This document shows, one piece after another, positions 17,552-25,863 of a stretch of DNA of 64,000 nucleotides. How positions within the stretch are numbered: the first letter of the stretch is position 1; the number at the start of each line of letters is the position of its first letter. Below the pieces are notes generated by a model, which did no database searches, was not told the origin of the DNA, and saw only the letters and a program-made list of their open reading frames with translations. Source of the stretch: Streptomyces sp. NRRL B-3428 (lineage in GTDB: Bacteria; Actinomycetota; Actinomycetes; Streptomycetales; Streptomycetaceae); contig JOGW01000009.1 in assembly GCA_000721375.1 (NCBI GenBank), positions 62,001 through 126,000 on the forward strand. The letters run 5' to 3'. The position numbers and the translations under genes were made by a program.

Positions 17552-18337
17552 ATGCGCAAGACCACTCGTATCGCCGTCACCGGCGCCGCCGCCCTGGCTG
17601 CCGCGGCCTTCGGCGTCAGCGGTGCCGAGGCCGAGGACGGCGGCTCGGGGAACATCACCATCGACAAGGTGGTCGTCAACGGCGGCAAGCCCGTCGTGGT
17701 CGGCTCCACCAGCCCCGTGTCCTTCAAGGTCTCGGTGACCGTCTCGGACGACTCCGGGATCAACACGGTCTCCTACATCTCGCCCGAAGGGCCGGGCTCC
17801 AACTACGCGTCGGCCTGGTACGAGGACGGCGACATCACCTGCGTCACGGTCTCCGCCACCACCAAGACCTGCTCCGCCACGCTGAAGTTCGACCCGAAGG
17901 CCACGGTCGGCTTCGTGGACAACTCGGCCGCGGGCACCTGGAACGTGCGCACGCTCGCCTCGGCCAAGGACTACGACTACATCCACCGGGACGTCGCCGG
18001 CACGTTCAAGGTGCTGCGCAGCGCCCGTCTCACCGCCAACGCCTCCCCGGAGCCGGTGGCCAAGGGCAAGAAGATCACCGTCACCGGTGAGCTGACCCGG
18101 GCCAACTGGGAGACGAACACGTACGCGGGGTACACCAGCCAGCCCGTGCAGCTGCAGTTCCGCAAGAAGGGCAGCAGCACGTACACCACGGTGAAGACGG
18201 TCAAGTCCTCCGCCACGTCCCGCAAGCTGAGCACCACCGTCACCGCTTCCACGGACGGCTACTGGCGCTGGAGCTTCGCGGGTACGTCGACCACCGCGCC
18301 GGTCAAGAGCGCCGGTGACTACCTCGACGTGCGCTGA
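17552..18337 (+). CDS. Secreted protein with C-terminal Ig-like domain, paralogue B
   Basis: The 261-residue product starts at ATG 17552 after a GGGGGA ribosome site. It has a Sec signal peptide (MRKTTRIAVTGAAALAAAAF, cleavage after GAEA). The N-terminal domain is shorter than in paralogue A and has a Cys pair (ITCVTV, KTCSAT). The C-terminal 100 residues closely match paralogue A (VAKGKKITVTGELTRANW, STDGYWRWSFAGTSTT, AGDYLDVR). The gene is a tandem duplicate with a diverged N-terminal domain. A strong terminator follows. Function is unknown. Confidence 0.82.
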   Translation: MRKTTRIAVTGAAALAAAAFGVSGAEAEDGGSGNITIDKVVVNGGKPVVVGSTSPVSFKVSVTVSDDSGINTVSYISPEGPGSNYASAWYEDGDITCVTVSATTKTCSATLKFDPKATVGFVDNSAAGTWNVRTLASAKDYDYIHRDVAGTFKVLRSARLTANASPEPVAKGKKITVTGELTRANWETNTYAGYTSQPVQLQFRKKGSSTYTTVKTVKSSATSRKLSTTVTASTDGYWRWSFAGTSTTAPVKSAGDYLDVR

Positions 18338-18370
18338 CCCGGCCAGGACCATCTGACCGCGTAGAGCACA

Positions 18371-18413
18371 AGAGCCCGGCCCCCACACCGTCTCGGTGTG
18401 GGGGCCGGGCTCT
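18371..18413. terminator. Strong 20-bp-stem terminator between convergent genes
   Basis: A perfect 20-bp stem (18371-18390 against 18394-18413) with a three-base loop is followed by TTCTC on the plus strand. It lies between secreted paralogue B and the convergent P-type ATPase gene (stop 18430), so it can serve both directions. Confidence 0.9.
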
Positions 18414-18429
18414 TTCTCGTGCGTGCGGA

Positions 18430-20892
18430 CTACGCCGGGAACTTCTTGTCCACCCAGCGGAACGCGAACTCGATCCCCGCCGCGGCCACCGCCGCGATGG
18501 CCACCGCGGCCCACGGCATCGTCGTGCCCGCGAGCTTGAGCTGGAAGAAGTCCTGGAGCCAGGGGACGACCATGACCAGCATGAAGCCGAAGCCCATCGT
18601 GCCGATCAGGAGCAGGCGCCACCAGGTGTAGGGGCGGGCGATGATCGCCAGGACCCACATCGCGACCAGGAACAGGCAGAGCGTCGCGGCGCTGGTCTCC
18701 GCCTCGCGGGCGCCCGCGCCCGAGTAGTGGTGGCGGGCCAGGATGTACGTGACGAACGTGGCCGTGCCCGCGATCACGCCGCCCGGGATCGCGTACCGCA
18801 TGACGCGTTTCACGAAGTGCGGCTTGGCGCGCTCCTTGTTGGGCGCGAGCGCGAGGAAGAAGGCCGGGACACCGATCGTCAGCGTGGACAGCAGCGTCAG
18901 GTGGCGCGGCAGGAAGAGGTATTCGACCTGGGTGCAGACCACGAGAAGCGCGATCAGGACCGAGTAGACGGTCTTCACGAGGAAGAGCGTCGCGACGCGG
19001 GTGATGTTGCCGATGACGCGGCGGCCCTCGGCGACCACCGAGGGCAGCGTCGCGAAGCTGTTGTTGAGGAGCACGATCTGGGCGACCGCGCGGGTGGCCT
19101 CGGAGCCCGAACCCATCGAGACGCCGATGTCCGCGTCCTTGAGCGCGAGGACGTCGTTGACGCCGTCGCCGGTCATCGCGACCGTGTGCCCGTTGGACTG
19201 CAGCGCACCGACCATGTCCCGCTTCTGCTGCGGGGTGACCCGGCCGAACACCGCGTTCTCGTCGAGCACCTTGGCCATCTCGGCCTGGTCCTGCGGCAGC
19301 GTACGGGCGTCGACGGTGTTCTCGGCGCCGGGCAGCGAGAGCTTGCCGGCCACCGCGCCGACGGAGACCGCGTTGTCACCGGAGATCACCTTCGCGGCGA
19401 CGTCCTGCTCCTCGAAGTAGCGCAGGGTGTCGGCGGCGTCGGGACGCAGCCGCTGCTCCAGGACGACGAGCGCGGTCGCCTTGGCGCCCTCGGCGACCGA
19501 CGGGTCGTCGAGTTCGCCGGCCTCGCTGCGGGCGAGCAGGAGCACGCGCAGGCCCTGCTGGTTGAGCTGGTCGATCTCGCCGAGCGCCGGGTCGTCGGCG
19601 GGCAGCAGGACGTCGGGTGCGCCGAGCAGCCACGTCGAGTTCTCGCCATCGCCCTCGCTGAAGCTCGCGCCGCTGTACTTGCGGGCCGAGGAGAAGGGCA
19701 GCGACTCGGTGCAGCGCCAGTCCTCGCTGTCCGGGTAGGCGTCGATGATGGCCTTGAGGGAGGCGTTCGGGCGCGGGTCGGATTCGCCGAGTGCGCCGAG
19801 AACCTTGCGTACGTACGTCTCGTCCGCGCCGTTCAGCGTGCGCAGCTCCGTGACGTCCATGCCGCCCTCGGTCAGCGTGCCGGTCTTGTCCAGACAGACC
19901 GTGTCCACGCGGGCGAGGCCCTCGATGGCGGGCAGCTCCTGCACCAGGCACTGCTTGCGGCCGAGGCGGATGACGCCGATGGCGAAGGCCACCGAGGTCA
20001 GCAGGACCAGGCCCTCCGGGATCATCGGGACGATGCCGCCCACCGTGTACGCGATGGACTGCTTCAAGTCGTCGTCCTTGACGACCAGTTGCGAGATCAC
20101 CAGACCGATCGAGGTCGGGATCATCAGCCACGTCACGTACTTGAGGATCGTGGAGATGCCGGAGCGCAGCTCGGAGTGGACGAGCGTGAAGCGGCTGGCC
20201 TCCTCGGCGAGCTGGGCCGCGTACGCCTCGCGTCCGACCTTCGTCGCGGTGTGCGCACCGCCGCCCGCGACCACGAACGACCCCGACATCACCTGGTCGC
20301 CGGGCTTCTTCAGGACCGGGTCGGCCTCGCCGGTGAGCAGCGACTCGTCGATCTCCAGACCGTCGGCCTCGACCACCTCGCCGTCGACCACGATCTTGTC
20401 GCCGGGCCCGATCTCGATCAGATCGCCGAGCACGATCTCGGAGGTGGAGACCTCGGCGGCGACCCCGTCACGCCGTACGGTCGGCTTGGCCTCGCCGATG
20501 ACGGCCAGGCTGTCCAGGGTTTTCTTGGCGCGCCACTCCTGGATGATGCCGATGCCCGTGTTCGCGATGATCACGAAGCCGAAGAGGCTGTCCTGGATCG
20601 GCGCGACGAACAGCATGATGAACCAGAGCACGCCGATGATCGCGTTGAAGCGCGTGAAGACGTTGGAGCGGACGATGTCCGCCATCGAGCGGCTGCTGCG
20701 CACCGGCACGTCGTTGATCTCGCCGCGCGCGACCCGTTCGGCGACCTCGGCGGTGCTCAGACCGCGGGCCCTGCCCTCGGATTCGGGAGGCGGGACCGGG
20801 TGCACCGGGTCCAGTTCGGCCCCGGCGTCGATGGTCGGTGGCCGGCCTCCAGGCTCGGGTCCGTCCGTGTCTAGCTGTGCCCGCTGCGTCAT
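18430..20892 (-). CDS. P-type cation-translocating ATPase, CtpE-like (probable calcium)
   Basis: The 820-residue pump has the actuator motif TGEADP (about 187), a PEGL motif in helix 4 (MIPEGL, about 290), the phosphorylation site DKTGTLT (about 334) and the hinge motif TGDGVNDVLALKDADIG (about 590). About ten membrane helices are arranged two, two and six. The segment GRKQCLVQELPAIEGLARVD closely resembles mycobacterial CtpE, which has been tied to calcium uptake. No N-terminal metal-binding domain is present. Calcium as substrate is inferred from this resemblance. The gene is alone, with a terminator beyond its stop. Confidence 0.9.
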   Translation of the reverse strand: MTQRAQLDTDGPEPGGRPPTIDAGAELDPVHPVPPPESEGRARGLSTAEVAERVARGEINDVPVRSSRSMADIVRSNVFTRFNAIIGVLWFIMLFVAPIQDSLFGFVIIANTGIGIIQEWRAKKTLDSLAVIGEAKPTVRRDGVAAEVSTSEIVLGDLIEIGPGDKIVVDGEVVEADGLEIDESLLTGEADPVLKKPGDQVMSGSFVVAGGGAHTATKVGREAYAAQLAEEASRFTLVHSELRSGISTILKYVTWLMIPTSIGLVISQLVVKDDDLKQSIAYTVGGIVPMIPEGLVLLTSVAFAIGVIRLGRKQCLVQELPAIEGLARVDTVCLDKTGTLTEGGMDVTELRTLNGADETYVRKVLGALGESDPRPNASLKAIIDAYPDSEDWRCTESLPFSSARKYSGASFSEGDGENSTWLLGAPDVLLPADDPALGEIDQLNQQGLRVLLLARSEAGELDDPSVAEGAKATALVVLEQRLRPDAADTLRYFEEQDVAAKVISGDNAVSVGAVAGKLSLPGAENTVDARTLPQDQAEMAKVLDENAVFGRVTPQQKRDMVGALQSNGHTVAMTGDGVNDVLALKDADIGVSMGSGSEATRAVAQIVLLNNSFATLPSVVAEGRRVIGNITRVATLFLVKTVYSVLIALLVVCTQVEYLFLPRHLTLLSTLTIGVPAFFLALAPNKERAKPHFVKRVMRYAIPGGVIAGTATFVTYILARHHYSGAGAREAETSAATLCLFLVAMWVLAIIARPYTWWRLLLIGTMGFGFMLVMVVPWLQDFFQLKLAGTTMPWAAVAIAAVAAAGIEFAFRWVDKKFPA

Positions 20893-20966
20893 GAGTCAGA
20901 CGGTACGGGGCGCAGGTGCCTCTTTCGCGTCGAGGGCACGGGAATCAGGGCTGCGGGCCCGGAAGA

Positions 20967-21281
20967 TCAGACCTGAGTACTACGCGGTGGGCCCTCGGCC
21001 GAGGTCTGGTCGTCCGCGGTGGCCTGTGCGGCCTGTTCCGCGGCATGCCGCTTGAGCGCGGCGTCGCGCCCCCGCACGTACCAGATACCGATGAGCCCGA
21101 GCCCGGCACCGGCCAGGCACGTCCACACCCACCAGGTCAGATCGCGGTCGTCGAACCAGCCGTAGAAGGGGACCTGCACGAGGAAGAGGACGAACCACAG
21201 GATCGTGCCGCCGGTGATGGTGGCGACGATCGGACCCTCAAGGGGCTCCGGCGCCTCGTGCTTCGCTTCCCACTTCGCCAT
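20967..21281 (-). CDS. DUF2530 membrane protein
   Basis: A 104-residue protein with two hydrophobic helices (about 22-40 and 50-68), a charged N-terminus (MAKWEAKHEAPEPLEGP) and an Ala/Gln-rich cytoplasmic tail. The WFVLFLVQVPF and TWWVWTCLAG segments fit the actinobacterial DUF2530 family, which commonly lies beside the purine permease gene. It is divergent from that permease. The Trp-rich helices are the only notable feature, and function is unknown. Confidence 0.8.
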   Translation of the reverse strand: MAKWEAKHEAPEPLEGPIVATITGGTILWFVLFLVQVPFYGWFDDRDLTWWVWTCLAGAGLGLIGIWYVRGRDAALKRHAAEQAAQATADDQTSAEGPPRSTQV

Positions 21282-21372
21282 GAGGCCAGCTTAAGCGCTC
21301 GATCTTCCGGCCTTCGCGCCCGCCCCACACCTGCGGTTACGCGCGTAGATGGCTTTTTACGGCCTGTTTATT

Positions 21373-21395
21373 CATACTGAAACAGCTCTAGTATG
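21373..21395 (+). promoter_or_regulatory. Promoter -10 and overlapping dyad before the purine permease
   Basis: A -10-like TAGTAT (21389-21394) lies inside a dyad CATACT (21373-21378) with AGTATG (21390-21395), 11-base spacer. The -35 region is weak, which suits a regulated promoter. The leader to ATG 21484 would be about 83 bases. A repressor bound to the dyad would cover the -10. The regulator is not known. Confidence 0.5.
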
Positions 21396-21483
21396 GCCGG
21401 TTTCTTTCGTTCGATTACACAAATTGACCGGCGAGCGACACCGCAGGCCCCTCCCGTAGCCCCCTCCTCGTCGAAGGTCACGC

Positions 21484-22929
21484 ATGTCCTCCTCGGCCCC
21501 CGCACCGGTCGACACTCCGCAGCCCCCGCAGTCCCCGAACAGCGGACTCGACCGTTTCTTCAAGATCTCCGAGCGTGGCTCGAGCATCGCCCGCGAGGTC
21601 CGCGGCGGCTTCGCGACCTTCTTCGCGATGGCGTACATCATCGTGCTGAACCCGATCATTCTCGGCAGCGCGAAGGACATGTACGGCAACCAGCTGGACA
21701 ACGCCCAGCTGGTCACCGCGACCGCGCTCACCGCCGCGTTCACCACGCTGCTCATGGGCGTCATCGGCAACGTCCCGATCGCGCTCGCCGCCGGCCTCGG
21801 TGTGAACACCGTCGTCGCGCTGCAGCTCGCGCCCCGGATGAGCTGGCCCGACGCCATGGGCATGGTCGTGCTGGCCGGTTTCATCGTGATGCTGCTCGTC
21901 GCGACCGGGCTTCGGGAACGCGTGATGAACGCGGTGCCGCTGGGGCTCCGCAAGGGCATCGCGATCGGTATCGGCCTGTTCATCATGCTGATCGGCCTGG
22001 TCGACGCCGGCTTCGTCTCCCGTATCCCGGACGCCGCCCACACCACGGTCCCGCTGCAGCTCGGCGCCGACGGCCACCTCAACGGCTGGCCCGTCCTGGT
22101 CTTCGTGCTCGGCGTGCTGCTCACGCTGTCCCTGATCGTGCGCAAGGTGCCCGGCGCGATCCTGATCTCGATCGTCGTGATGACGGTCGTCGCGATGGTC
22201 ATCAACGCGATCGCCGACATCCCGAGCTGGGGTCTCACCACGCCCGAGTGGCCCGGAAACCCGGTCTCGTCCCCCGACTTCGGGCTGATCGGTCAGGTCA
22301 GCCTGTTCGGCGGCTTCTCCAAGGTCGGCATCCTCACCGGTGTCCTCTTCGTCTTCACCGTGCTGCTCTCGTGCTTCTTCGACGCGATGGGCACGATCAT
22401 GGGCGTGGCCGACGAGGCCGAGCTGGTGGACGCCGAGGGCCAGATGCCCGGCATCAACAGGGTGCTGCTCGTCGACGGTCTCGCCGTCGCCGCGGGCGGC
22501 GCCAGCTCCTCCTCCGCCACCACCTGTTTCGTGGAGTCCACGGCGGGTGTCGGCGAAGGTGCGCGTACGGGTCTGGCGAACATCGTCACCGGCGGTCTGT
22601 TCACGGCCTCGCTGTTCCTGACGCCGCTGGCCCTGATGGTTCCCTCGCAGGCCGCGACGCCCGCCCTGCTCGCCGTGGGCTTCCTGATCCTGTCCGGCTC
22701 GATCACCGCGATCGACTGGAAGGACTACACGATCGCCATCCCGGCGTTCCTGACCATGCTGATGATGCCGTTCACCTACTCGATCACGAACGGCATCGGC
22801 ATCGGCTTCATCACCTTCACCGTGCTCCGCCTGGCCGCGGGTCGCGGCCGCGAGGTGCCGGCCGCGATGTACGTGGTGTCGGGCGTGTTCCTCTTCTACT
22901 ACCTGATGCCGGCGCTCGGACTTACCTGA
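21484..22929 (+). CDS. NCS2-family nucleobase permease (purine type)
   Basis: The 481-residue membrane protein belongs to the NCS2/AzgA-like group that imports adenine, guanine or hypoxanthine with protons. It has about 12-14 helices and family signatures GGFATFFAMAYIIVLNP near residue 40, GLGVNTVVALQL, ATTCFVESTAGVGEGARTGL, and ITAIDWKDYTIAIPAFLTM. ATG 21484 follows GTCACGC without a strong ribosome site. Its 3' end overlaps an opposite-strand RHH gene by 31 bases. Exact substrate is inferred from family only. Confidence 0.9.
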   Translation: MSSSAPAPVDTPQPPQSPNSGLDRFFKISERGSSIAREVRGGFATFFAMAYIIVLNPIILGSAKDMYGNQLDNAQLVTATALTAAFTTLLMGVIGNVPIALAAGLGVNTVVALQLAPRMSWPDAMGMVVLAGFIVMLLVATGLRERVMNAVPLGLRKGIAIGIGLFIMLIGLVDAGFVSRIPDAAHTTVPLQLGADGHLNGWPVLVFVLGVLLTLSLIVRKVPGAILISIVVMTVVAMVINAIADIPSWGLTTPEWPGNPVSSPDFGLIGQVSLFGGFSKVGILTGVLFVFTVLLSCFFDAMGTIMGVADEAELVDAEGQMPGINRVLLVDGLAVAAGGASSSSATTCFVESTAGVGEGARTGLANIVTGGLFTASLFLTPLALMVPSQAATPALLAVGFLILSGSITAIDWKDYTIAIPAFLTMLMMPFTYSITNGIGIGFITFTVLRLAAGRGREVPAAMYVVSGVFLFYYLMPALGLT

Positions 22930-23225
22930 GAAGGCGCGCCCGCGGCGTGACGGCCGGGCGCGGCATGACGGCCAGGGCTCCTGGAAGGGAGCCCTGGCCC
23001 TGCCGTTTCCGGCTGCCCGTAGGTCTCCTCGTACGTCCCTGATTCCCCGTCCCCGTAGAACCGCTGTGTCTCCTCGACGGCCGCCTTGAAGCGTTCGTCG
23101 AAGTCGTTCCGCACAAGCGCGCGGATCACATAGTCCTGGACGTTCATTCCCCTTATGCCGGCATGGTGGCGGAGTCGGTCGAGCAGCTCTCCGTCTATGC
23201 GCAGGCTGAGCACGCTGGTCCCCAT
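22899..23225 (-). CDS. Ribbon-helix-helix (Arc/MetJ-type) DNA-binding protein
   Basis: The 108-residue protein has an N-terminal beta strand and two helices (SVLSLRIDGELLDRLRHHAG, then NVQDYVIRALVRND) typical of Arc-type dimeric DNA-binding proteins. The strand SVLSLRI would enter the major groove. Residues 70-108 are disordered, Pro/Gly/His-rich, and encoded through the hairpin that terminates the opposite permease gene. No toxin partner is adjacent. A perfect palindrome 55 bases upstream (23280-23295) may be its own operator. It may be an antitoxin-like orphan or an autoregulator. Confidence 0.72.
   Translation of the reverse strand: MGTSVLSLRIDGELLDRLRHHAGIRGMNVQDYVIRALVRNDFDERFKAAVEETQRFYGDGESGTYEETYGQPETAGPGLPSRSPGRHAAPGRHAAGAPSQVSPSAGIR
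22970..22999 (+). terminator. Terminator hairpin of the purine permease, inside the RHH gene
   Basis: A 12-bp perfect stem (GGCCAGGGCTCC with GGAGCCCTGGCC) and a six-base loop lies 41 bases after the permease stop. It falls within the coding region of the opposite-strand RHH gene. Confidence 0.75.
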
Positions 23226-23279
23226 GCGCTCCAGCGTCCATGGGAGGCCTCCGGTTCCGGGTCACTTTCCGCGACCGAC

Positions 23280-23295
23280 TCACCCATATGGGTGA
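23280..23295. promoter_or_regulatory. Perfect 16-bp palindrome upstream of the RHH gene
   Basis: TCACCCATATGGGTGA is a perfect palindrome 55 bases before the RHH start. A partial repeat of the half (CTTATGGGGGG) follows at about 23302-23312. Arc-type proteins bind paired half-sites in their own promoters, so this is a natural autoregulatory operator. Confidence 0.55.
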
Positions 23296-23369
23296 TCTTC
23301 CCTTATGGGGGGCTTAGGAATCTTGGGGGAGTCTTGGGGTGCGTGGGACCCCAAGCGGTTTCCTTAGCC

Positions 23370-23387
23370 AGAGTAATGAGTTACTCT
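23370..23387. promoter_or_regulatory. MarR-type operator overlapping the marR -10 region
   Basis: AGAGTAA (23370-23376) and TTACTCT (23381-23387) are inverted arms with a four-base spacer. TACTCT (23382-23387) fits a -10 hexamer for a start at the ATG itself (23395). Binding would block the promoter of the MarR gene. Confidence 0.65.
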
Positions 23388-23394
23388 AACTTTT

Positions 23395-23832
23395 ATGCCT
23401 GACCTTTCCCATGGCGACGACGCAGCCGCCGTGAACTCTCTGCGCTCCGCCGTGATGCGGCTGGGGCGCCGGCTCAAGCACCAGCGTGTGGACGAGTCGC
23501 TCAGCCCGACCGAGATGTCGGTGCTCGGCACCCTCGCCCGCTGCGGCTCGGCGACCCCTGGCGAGCTTGCCCGCAAGGAGCATGTCCAGCCGCCGTCGAT
23601 GACCCGCATCGTGGCGCTGCTCGAGGCCAAGGGACTGGTCAAGCTGGAGCCGCACCCCGAGGACCGCCGGCAGAAGGTGGTCAGCCAGACCGAGCAGGCC
23701 GAGGCCATGCTCGAACAGAGCCGCCGCAAGCGGAACGCCTGGCTGGCCTCGCTCGCCGACGAGCTCGACGAGGACGAGTGGGCGAAGCTGCGCGCGGCCG
23801 CCCCCGTACTGGAGAAGCTCGCGCATCTGTAG
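23395..23832 (+). CDS. MarR-family transcriptional regulator
   Basis: The 145-residue winged-helix regulator has the MarR pattern: helix H2 LSPTEMSVLGTLARCG, recognition region PPSMTRIVALLEAKGLV and wing PHPEDRRQKVV (about residues 40-100). MarR proteins repress adjacent transporter genes and are released by small phenolic or drug-like ligands. There is no ribosome site before ATG 23395, and the dyad with a -10-like hexamer ends eight bases before it, so the message is probably leaderless. The MFS gene follows after 47 bases, so the pair is likely one repressor-exporter unit. Confidence 0.92.
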   Translation: MPDLSHGDDAAAVNSLRSAVMRLGRRLKHQRVDESLSPTEMSVLGTLARCGSATPGELARKEHVQPPSMTRIVALLEAKGLVKLEPHPEDRRQKVVSQTEQAEAMLEQSRRKRNAWLASLADELDEDEWAKLRAAAPVLEKLAHL

Positions 23833-23879
23833 ACCCGCGCCGCAGCACCTGTCACCGACCGCCGAGGAGGCGAGCCCTT

Positions 23880-25223
23880 TTGAGTACGGGATCCGGAGCA
23901 GACTCCGCCCCCGGACCGACCACCCACGACTCCACCGCACAGCCCCCCAGGCCTTCGACCTTCTCGTCCCTGAAGATCCGTAACTACCGGCTCTTCTTCA
24001 CCGGACAGGTCGTCTCGAACACCGGCACCTGGATGCAGCGCATCGCCCAGGACTGGCTGGTGCTCAGCCTCACCGGATCCGCCATGGCCGTCGGTATCAC
24101 CACGGCCCTGCAGTTCCTGCCCATGCTGCTCTTCGGCCTGTACGGCGGGGTCCTCGTGGACCGGCTGCCGAAGCGGCAGCTGCTCTTCTTCACGCAGTCC
24201 GCGATGGGCCTCACCGGCCTCGCCCTCGCGACGCTGACCCTCACCGGGCACGTCCAGGTGTGGCACGTCTATCTGACGGCCTTCCTGATGGGTCTTGTCA
24301 CGGTCGTCGACAACCCCGCGCGGCAGACCTTCGTCTCCGAGATGGTCGGCAAGGACCAGCTCGCGAACGCGGTGAGCCTCAACTCCGCCAACTTCCAGTC
24401 CGCGCGCCTGATCGGCCCTGCCGTGGCCGGTGTCGCGATCGCGGCCGTCGGCAGCGGCTACGCCTTCCTCTTCAACGGCCTGTCCTTCATCGCGCCGCTC
24501 GCCTCGCTCGCGCTGATGCGTACGGCCGAACTGCACAAGGTCGAGATCGCGCCGCGCGCCAAGGGTCAGCTCAAGGAGGGCCTGCGGTACGTCGCCGGGC
24601 GGCCCGAGCTGATCTGGCCGATCGTGCTCGTCGGGTTCATCGGCACGTTCGGATTCAACTTCCCGATCTGGCTCTCGGCCTTCGCGGACGAGGTCTTCCA
24701 CGCCGGGGCCGGCACGTACGGCCTGCTCAATTCACTGATCGCGGCGGGTTCGCTGGCGGGTGCGCTGCTCGCGGCCCGTCGGGGGACCGCTCGGCTGCGG
24801 ATCCTCGTCGCGGCCGCGATGGCCTTCGGGCTGCTTGAGGTCGTCGCCTCCGTGGCGCCCTCGTTCTGGGCCTTCGCCCTGCTGCTCGTGCCACTGGGCA
24901 TGGCCGGTCTGACGGTGAACGTCACCGCCAACTCGTCCGTGCAGATGGCCACGGACCCGCTGATGCGGGGGCGGGTCATGGCGCTGTTCATGATGGTCTT
25001 CACCGGGGGTACGCCGGTGGGAGCGCCGTTGGTCGGCTGGGTCACGGACACGTACGGCGTACGGGTCGGTATGGCCACGGGCGGTCTTGTCGCGCTTCTT
25101 GCGGCCACGGGTGTCGGGCTGATGCTGGCCCGGGTCGGTGATCTGAGGCTGCGGCTCGGCTGGCATCGCGGTCACCCGCATGTGCGGTTCGTTCCGCGGG
25201 AACAGATGGCTACGGCTGCATAG
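23880..25223 (+). CDS. MFS exporter (DHA3/EntS-like)
   Basis: The 447-residue protein starts at TTG 23880 after a strong GAGGAGG site at 23864-23870. It has about 12 membrane helices from residue 36 on. Features of the DHA3 drug or siderophore exporter group are NTGTWMQRIAQDWLVLSLTG (about 42-61), YGGVLVDRLPKRQLL, and DNPARQTFVSEMV. It lies just downstream of a MarR repressor gene, so it is probably a ligand-induced efflux pump. The substrate is unknown. Confidence 0.9.
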   Translation: MSTGSGADSAPGPTTHDSTAQPPRPSTFSSLKIRNYRLFFTGQVVSNTGTWMQRIAQDWLVLSLTGSAMAVGITTALQFLPMLLFGLYGGVLVDRLPKRQLLFFTQSAMGLTGLALATLTLTGHVQVWHVYLTAFLMGLVTVVDNPARQTFVSEMVGKDQLANAVSLNSANFQSARLIGPAVAGVAIAAVGSGYAFLFNGLSFIAPLASLALMRTAELHKVEIAPRAKGQLKEGLRYVAGRPELIWPIVLVGFIGTFGFNFPIWLSAFADEVFHAGAGTYGLLNSLIAAGSLAGALLAARRGTARLRILVAAAMAFGLLEVVASVAPSFWAFALLLVPLGMAGLTVNVTANSSVQMATDPLMRGRVMALFMMVFTGGTPVGAPLVGWVTDTYGVRVGMATGGLVALLAATGVGLMLARVGDLRLRLGWHRGHPHVRFVPREQMATAA

Positions 25224-25257
25224 CGTTCTACGGGTGGGTGGGAATGGGAGGGCCTGT

Positions 25258-25854
25258 ATGGCAAGACTGTTCGTGGCGGTGTTGCCGCCCGCTGCGGCGA
25301 TCGAGGAACTCGCCGAGGTGACCCGTGAGTTGAAAGCCCTCCCCGGCGCCGACAAGCTGCGCTGGACCGAACCCGCCGGCTGGCACTTCACGCTCGCCTT
25401 CCTCGACGAGGTGCCGGATGCCGTCAGGCCCGGGCTCGAGGAGCGGCTGAGGCGGGCCGCCCACCGCACCCGGCCCTTCGAGCTTCAGCTCTATCGCAGT
25501 GGGCGGTTCGGGCAGCGGGCGCTGTGGGCCGGGGCGCAGGGGGAGATCGCGACGCTGCGCAGGCTGGCCGAGCGGGCGTATGCGGCCGGGAGCAAGGCGG
25601 GGCTCGCGATGGAGGACACCCACCGCTTCGTGCCCCACCTCACCCTCGCCCGCAGTGCCGGCGGGCACCGGCAGACGCATCCGCCCGAGGTGGATCTGCT
25701 GCCGTACGCCGCCGAGCTCGACGCCTTCGCCGGTACGGCGTGGACCGTCGGCCGGCTCAGCCTGGTCCGCAGCAATCTTCCCGTGAGCGGGGTGCCGGGC
25801 GAAAAGCCCCGCTATGAGGAGGTCGCCCGCTGGCCACTCGAAGGCAGCGGTTAA
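25258..25854 (+). CDS. thpR: RNA 2',3'-cyclic phosphodiesterase (2H family)
   Basis: The 198-residue protein carries the two HxTx motifs of the 2H phosphoesterase fold: HFTL near residue 41 and HLTL near residue 128. These His residues act on 2',3'-cyclic phosphate ends of RNA (ThpR/LigT activity). The N-terminal strand MARLFVAVLPP is typical. ATG 25258 is taken because the upstream open frame overlaps the MFS 3' end. It may be co-transcribed with the small membrane gene downstream. The family is well known, but the cellular substrate is not. Confidence 0.9.
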   Translation: MARLFVAVLPPAAAIEELAEVTRELKALPGADKLRWTEPAGWHFTLAFLDEVPDAVRPGLEERLRRAAHRTRPFELQLYRSGRFGQRALWAGAQGEIATLRRLAERAYAAGSKAGLAMEDTHRFVPHLTLARSAGGHRQTHPPEVDLLPYAAELDAFAGTAWTVGRLSLVRSNLPVSGVPGEKPRYEEVARWPLEGSG

Positions 25855-25863
25855 CCTCGAAGC

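Noticed and set aside
22899..23225. RHH protein as the antitoxin of a toxin-antitoxin pair
   Set aside because: No toxin-sized gene is adjacent in the same direction. The neighbours are a permease and a MarR regulator.
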